Below are positions 61,076 to 64,000 of a DNA stretch of 64,000 nucleotides, one piece after another; the first letter of the stretch is position 1, and the number at the start of each line of letters is the position of its first letter. The stretch spans positions 186,001 through 250,000 of the forward strand of contig OZ001190.1 of assembly GCA_963921355.3 (NCBI GenBank), written 5' to 3'. The position numbers and the translations under genes were made by a program. Source of the DNA: CAWUEZ02 sp963921355 (GTDB lineage Bacteria; Pseudomonadota; Alphaproteobacteria; Thalassobaculales; Thalassobaculaceae). Under the pieces are notes generated by a model. That model saw only the letters and a program-made list of their open reading frames with translations, did no database searches and was not told where the DNA came from.

Positions 61076-62839
61076 CTAGATGGTCTCGCCGTGCTCCTCG
61101 GCGCGTTGGGCAACCAAAGCGTTGTTGTACGCCCGCATGACATCGCGCTCGTGCAGGCATCCGATCAGCCGCATCCCGTCGGACGAATCGACAACCGCCA
61201 GCAAACCTTCATCGACTTCCGTGAACCGACGGATCGCCTTCTGAAGATCGTCGGACATCTGGAGAAACGGTGGAGAGCGTCGGGCCAGGTCCAGCGCGCA
61301 GAAATCCCGGTCGCGGGAATTGTCGAACGCCACGTCGCCGAGGTCTTCCAGCGTGATCGTCGCGACCAACCGGTCCTGAGGATCGGTGACGAACAACTCG
61401 TTCATCGGGGCCTGACGCAACCGATCCCGCAGGCTCGCCGGCGACGCATCCTGCGTCACGCAAACATGGTCCTGGCGCATCAGGTCGTGCACCCGAAGGC
61501 TGCGCAATGCCGCCATGTCGTGGCCACCTTGGAGTTCGAGCCCCCGCCGGTGGAGCTGGTCGGTGAAGAACGACGTCCCGTGCCAGATGCGCGTGATGAG
61601 GGAGGCGACGACAACGGCAATCATCACGCCGACCGTCAGCTCGTAGTCGCCGGTGAGTTCGAAGATGATCAGGATTGTCGAGATCGGCGCCCCGAGCGTG
61701 GCGGCGGACACCGCCCCCATTGCGATCAGGGTGTAGGCGCCGTGGCCGGATGACAGATGCGGAAACGGCAGCGTCGCGACGATCCCGTAGGCGCCGCCGA
61801 TCATCGCCCCGATGAACAGGGACGGGGAAAAGATGCCGCCGCCGAAACCGGCCCCCAGACAGAGGCCGGTCAGCAGGATCTTCAGGATCGCCAGGACGAT
61901 CAGCAGCTGCAGACCGTAGGACTCGTTCAGAGCCGCATCCATCGACTCGTACCCGACACCCAGAACCTCCGGGAACTCCAGCGCGACCACGCCAACCAGC
62001 AGCCCGGCCCCCATCGGATGCAGCCAGCGCGGGATCGGCAGCCGCCGGGAGTGGACGTCGATCAGACCCGCCAGACGCAGCAACGCAATCGCCCCTCCGG
62101 CGCTGACCACGCCCAGCAGCGCGAAAGCCGGAAACTCAAAGAACGACGCGATCTCATGGGGCGGCAGAATGAAGGCGGGGAAGTCGCCGAAGTACATTCG
62201 GGACAGGATCGTTCCGCAGATCGAGGCAATTACGATCGGAGCAAACGCGGACAGGGCGTAGTGGCCGATCACCACTTCCAGCGCAAAGAACACGCCGGCG
62301 ATCGGTGCGTTGAACGAGGCGGCAACCGCACTGGCGACACCGCAGCCGAGCAGCGTACGCGACTGCGACCGGGTCAGGTGCAGAGGGCGGCCGACATAGC
62401 TCGCCAGGGCGGCGCCGAGATGGACGGCAGGGCCTTCGCGACCGACCGAGGCGCCGCAGCCGATTGACGCCGCGCTGATGACCGCTGCCCCCAGTCCCTG
62501 GCGCATCGACATGCGGCCGACCCGCAAAGCACTCGCTTCGATGACATCCGCGACCCCTTGAGGGCGGCCGCCGGGCATCAGGTAGCGACAGAACAGACCG
62601 ATCATCAGGCCGCCGGCGGCGGGCGCCAGCATTAGGCGCCACCATTCGAGCTCGGCCGCGTATGTAGCCACCCGTTCCGACCGGAATCCGAGGAAGAACA
62701 GTTGGAAAAGGTCGATCGCCTCGCGAAACGCGATGGCGCCACCTGCTGCGGCAGCGCCGACGGCCAGAGCCGCGACGGCCATCACCAACTGGTCGTTTCG
62801 AACCAGCCGCTTTAGGGCCAGGAGTTGACGGCTCGGCAT
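61076..62839 (-). CDS. ClC-family chloride channel/transporter with CBS domains
   Basis: This 587-residue protein has 10-18 membrane helices followed by two CBS domains (residues 430-575: HDLMRQDHVCVTQDASPASL and EVDEGLLAVVDSSDGMRLIG). The gating Glu is in GASVGREGPAVHLGAALASY. The usual GSGIP selectivity-filter motif reads GGRPQGVADVIEAS. It may exchange Cl- for H+ or serve another anion. CBS domains usually sense nucleotides. Confidence 0.87.
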   Translation of the reverse strand: MPSRQLLALKRLVRNDQLVMAVAALAVGAAAAGGAIAFREAIDLFQLFFLGFRSERVATYAAELEWWRLMLAPAAGGLMIGLFCRYLMPGGRPQGVADVIEASALRVGRMSMRQGLGAAVISAASIGCGASVGREGPAVHLGAALASYVGRPLHLTRSQSRTLLGCGVASAVAASFNAPIAGVFFALEVVIGHYALSAFAPIVIASICGTILSRMYFGDFPAFILPPHEIASFFEFPAFALLGVVSAGGAIALLRLAGLIDVHSRRLPIPRWLHPMGAGLLVGVVALEFPEVLGVGYESMDAALNESYGLQLLIVLAILKILLTGLCLGAGFGGGIFSPSLFIGAMIGGAYGIVATLPFPHLSSGHGAYTLIAMGAVSAATLGAPISTILIIFELTGDYELTVGVMIAVVVASLITRIWHGTSFFTDQLHRRGLELQGGHDMAALRSLRVHDLMRQDHVCVTQDASPASLRDRLRQAPMNELFVTDPQDRLVATITLEDLGDVAFDNSRDRDFCALDLARRSPPFLQMSDDLQKAIRRFTEVDEGLLAVVDSSDGMRLIGCLHERDVMRAYNNALVAQRAEEHGETI

Positions 62840-62948
62840 AGTCGCGGGGACCGAATGGGAAAGCCGAAAGAAGTTAGAAGCTTACCGGGCAAACATCAGA
62901 CGTCAAATGCAGTTGATGTCGCATCTTCATGTCCATACGGTTTCAGCG

Positions 62949-63452
62949 ATGCCGACAGCGATCAGACACGCCCTCTTCGATCTTGACCGGCCCGACTCGG
63001 ATGACGCGGTCATCGTCCATGCGATGATCCGCCGTCTGGCCGAAGTTCAGGATGCCGAAGACCAGATGGTGGCCCCGATCGGCAGGTTGCGACAGGACGG
63101 AGCGGGGGACGCCCCCCGGTTCAGAGCGCTGATTGCGGAAACCGGGGACGGAAGGGCGGTCGGCCTCGCCCTCTACTACTTTACCTATTCGACCTGGGTG
63201 GCCGGGGCAAAGCTGTATGTCGAGGACCTGTATGTGGACCCGGAGATGCGCAGTTCCGGGCTCGGGCGGCGCCTGATGGGCGCACTCGCGCGGGTCGCTA
63301 TCGACGAAGGCTGCGTCAAGCTCAACCTGTCGGTGAAAACCGACAATCACGCCCGAGCATTCTACGAGAAGCTCGGTCTGCAGCGCAGCGGCACTTGGCT
63401 GCCGTACGCGGTCGCCGGTGAGGCCCTAGAGCGACTCTCTGAGGCCCGCTGA
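62949..63452 (+). CDS. GNAT family N-acetyltransferase (SAT1-like)
   Basis: This 167-residue acetyl-CoA-dependent enzyme resembles spermidine/diamine acetyltransferases. The central block VGLALYYFTYSTWVAGAKLY, then VEDLYVDPEMRSSGLGRRLM (pyrophosphate loop R/Q-x-x-G-x-G/A), and LNLSVKTDNHARAFYEKLGL are typical. ATG 62949 starts at a conserved strand. The acceptor is unknown but a polyamine or thialysine is possible. Confidence 0.85.
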   Translation: MPTAIRHALFDLDRPDSDDAVIVHAMIRRLAEVQDAEDQMVAPIGRLRQDGAGDAPRFRALIAETGDGRAVGLALYYFTYSTWVAGAKLYVEDLYVDPEMRSSGLGRRLMGALARVAIDEGCVKLNLSVKTDNHARAFYEKLGLQRSGTWLPYAVAGEALERLSEAR

Positions 63453-63457
63453 ACCGG

Positions 63458-64000
63458 CTACCCGCCGTTCTGAATACAGACCCGGTTTCGCCCTTCCTGT
63501 TTGGCGCGATAGAGGGTCTCGTCAGTTCTGTCGACCAGAGCGGTGAGCGCCTCGCCATACTCGAACTGCCCGACCCCGATGGAGATCGTCACAGAGCCGA
63601 GGTCCTCGCCGGTCGTCCGATGGGTGATCTTCTTCTGGCTGAGCCGCTTGCGAATCCGCTCGGCGACCTCGGCGGCGACGCTCAATTCGGTGTTCGTCAG
63701 GATCACCGAGAACTCCTCGCCGCCATAGCGCGCGCAGATGTCTGTGTCTCTGACGCTTTCGTTCAGGGTTCTGCCCAGAAGCCTGAGCACCTGATCTCCG
63801 ACCAGGTGGCCATGGCTGTCGTTGAACCGCTTGAAATGGTCGATGTCGAGCATCAGCAGACACAGCGAGTGGCCGTGTTCCATGGCGGACTTGGCCGAAT
63901 CGCGCAGTTCCTTGTCGAAGCGTTTGCGGTTCGACAGGCCCGTAAGCCCGTCGGTCAGCGCCTCCTTCTGGCTCTCTTCCAGCTTTTCCCGAAGGCTCTG
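63458..64000 (-). CDS. GGDEF-domain diguanylate cyclase, 5' end cut by the window edge
   Basis: The visible 180 residues are the C-terminal GGDEF domain, which makes cyclic di-GMP. The substrate-binding start LTDGLTGLSNRKRFDKEL and DIDHFKRFNDSHGHLVGDQV are intact. RDTDICARYGGEEFSVILTN carries both the inhibitory RxxD I-site and the active GGEEF. A short coiled-coil-like lead (REKLEESQKEA) precedes it. The frame is open at 64000, so any sensor domain is outside the window. Confidence 0.92.
   Translation of the reverse strand, partial: QSLREKLEESQKEALTDGLTGLSNRKRFDKELRDSAKSAMEHGHSLCLLMLDIDHFKRFNDSHGHLVGDQVLRLLGRTLNESVRDTDICARYGGEEFSVILTNTELSVAAEVAERIRKRLSQKKITHRTTGEDLGSVTISIGVGQFEYGEALTALVDRTDETLYRAKQEGRNRVCIQNGG

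Noticed and set aside
1..64000. tRNA, rRNA, tmRNA or RNase P RNA genes
   Set aside because: I looked for characteristic anticodon/T-loop and conserved RNA motifs in the gaps and saw none; a covariance scan would be more sensitive.

Overview
The window is chromosomal DNA from a high-GC alphaproteobacterium. Metabolic genes dominate, and the local bamD-recN-ligA order, the TamA/TamB pair, the TAXI-type TRAP transporter and a DUF1127 protein all suit a free-living, probably Rhodospirillales-like organism. The genus cannot be fixed from this sequence. I found no rRNA, tRNA, CRISPR array, prophage or transposase. About 56 protein genes are supported. Both edges cut a gene: an N-acetylmuramoyl-L-alanine amidase on the left and a GGDEF protein on the right.

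Left third (1-18.5 kb). This holds tyrosine catabolism (hpd-hmgA, divergent from a MarR regulator with a palindromic operator), a DehI-family protein, and an L-2-hydroxyglutarate oxidase-like flavoprotein. A small GIY-YIG nuclease gene follows, enclosed by inverted copies of a palindromic repeat. Next come an acyl-CoA ligase / HCCA-isomerase / TIM-barrel operon, an orphan ParA divergent from the tRNA t6A gene sua5/tsaC, a GlcD-like FAD oxidase, and an acyl-CoA dehydrogenase. The stretch ends with a lipoprotein, a DUF924 protein, a 2-hydroxyacid dehydrogenase and a small XRE regulator.

Middle (18.5-49.5 kb). A tamA-tamB-thioesterase block makes outer-membrane assembly proteins. A TAXI TRAP transporter follows (binding protein, fused permease, small membrane protein). 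Then come two MFS transporters, a hybrid-free sensor kinase, a TauD dioxygenase, and an SDR / TetA-like MFS pair beside an IlvD/EDD-family sugar-acid dehydratase and a TetR regulator. A secreted-protein pair (DUF2141 plus lipoprotein) and a cupin gene are divergent around a striking 20-bp inverted repeat. The rest is a two-subunit 3-oxoacid CoA-transferase, a flavin monooxygenase, a third MFS exporter, an unusual two-TM protein with a His/Pro/Gln tail, two PLP enzymes, a pentapeptide-repeat protein and a one-chain CoA-transferase with an extra C-terminal domain.

Right part (49.5-64 kb). It contains RidA, a FemAB-like acyltransferase, a 59-residue excisionase-like HTH protein, bamD-recN-ligA, a DUF1127 protein, prmA, a UvrD/PcrA helicase, a ClC transporter with CBS domains, a GNAT enzyme and the truncated GGDEF gene. 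Two intergenic regions here (49.6-49.83 kb and 56.85-56.96 kb) look like structured small-RNA or leader loci. Near-identical palindromes with core TTGCTGCACTGCAA lie upstream of parA/sua5 and of the small HTH gene, suggesting a shared regulator that resembles PhaR.

The best leads are the repeat-bounded GIY-YIG cassette with its gene-less counterpart at 9.7 kb, the two RNA candidates, the small HTH gene with its palindrome, and the 37.6-kb double-promoter operator.
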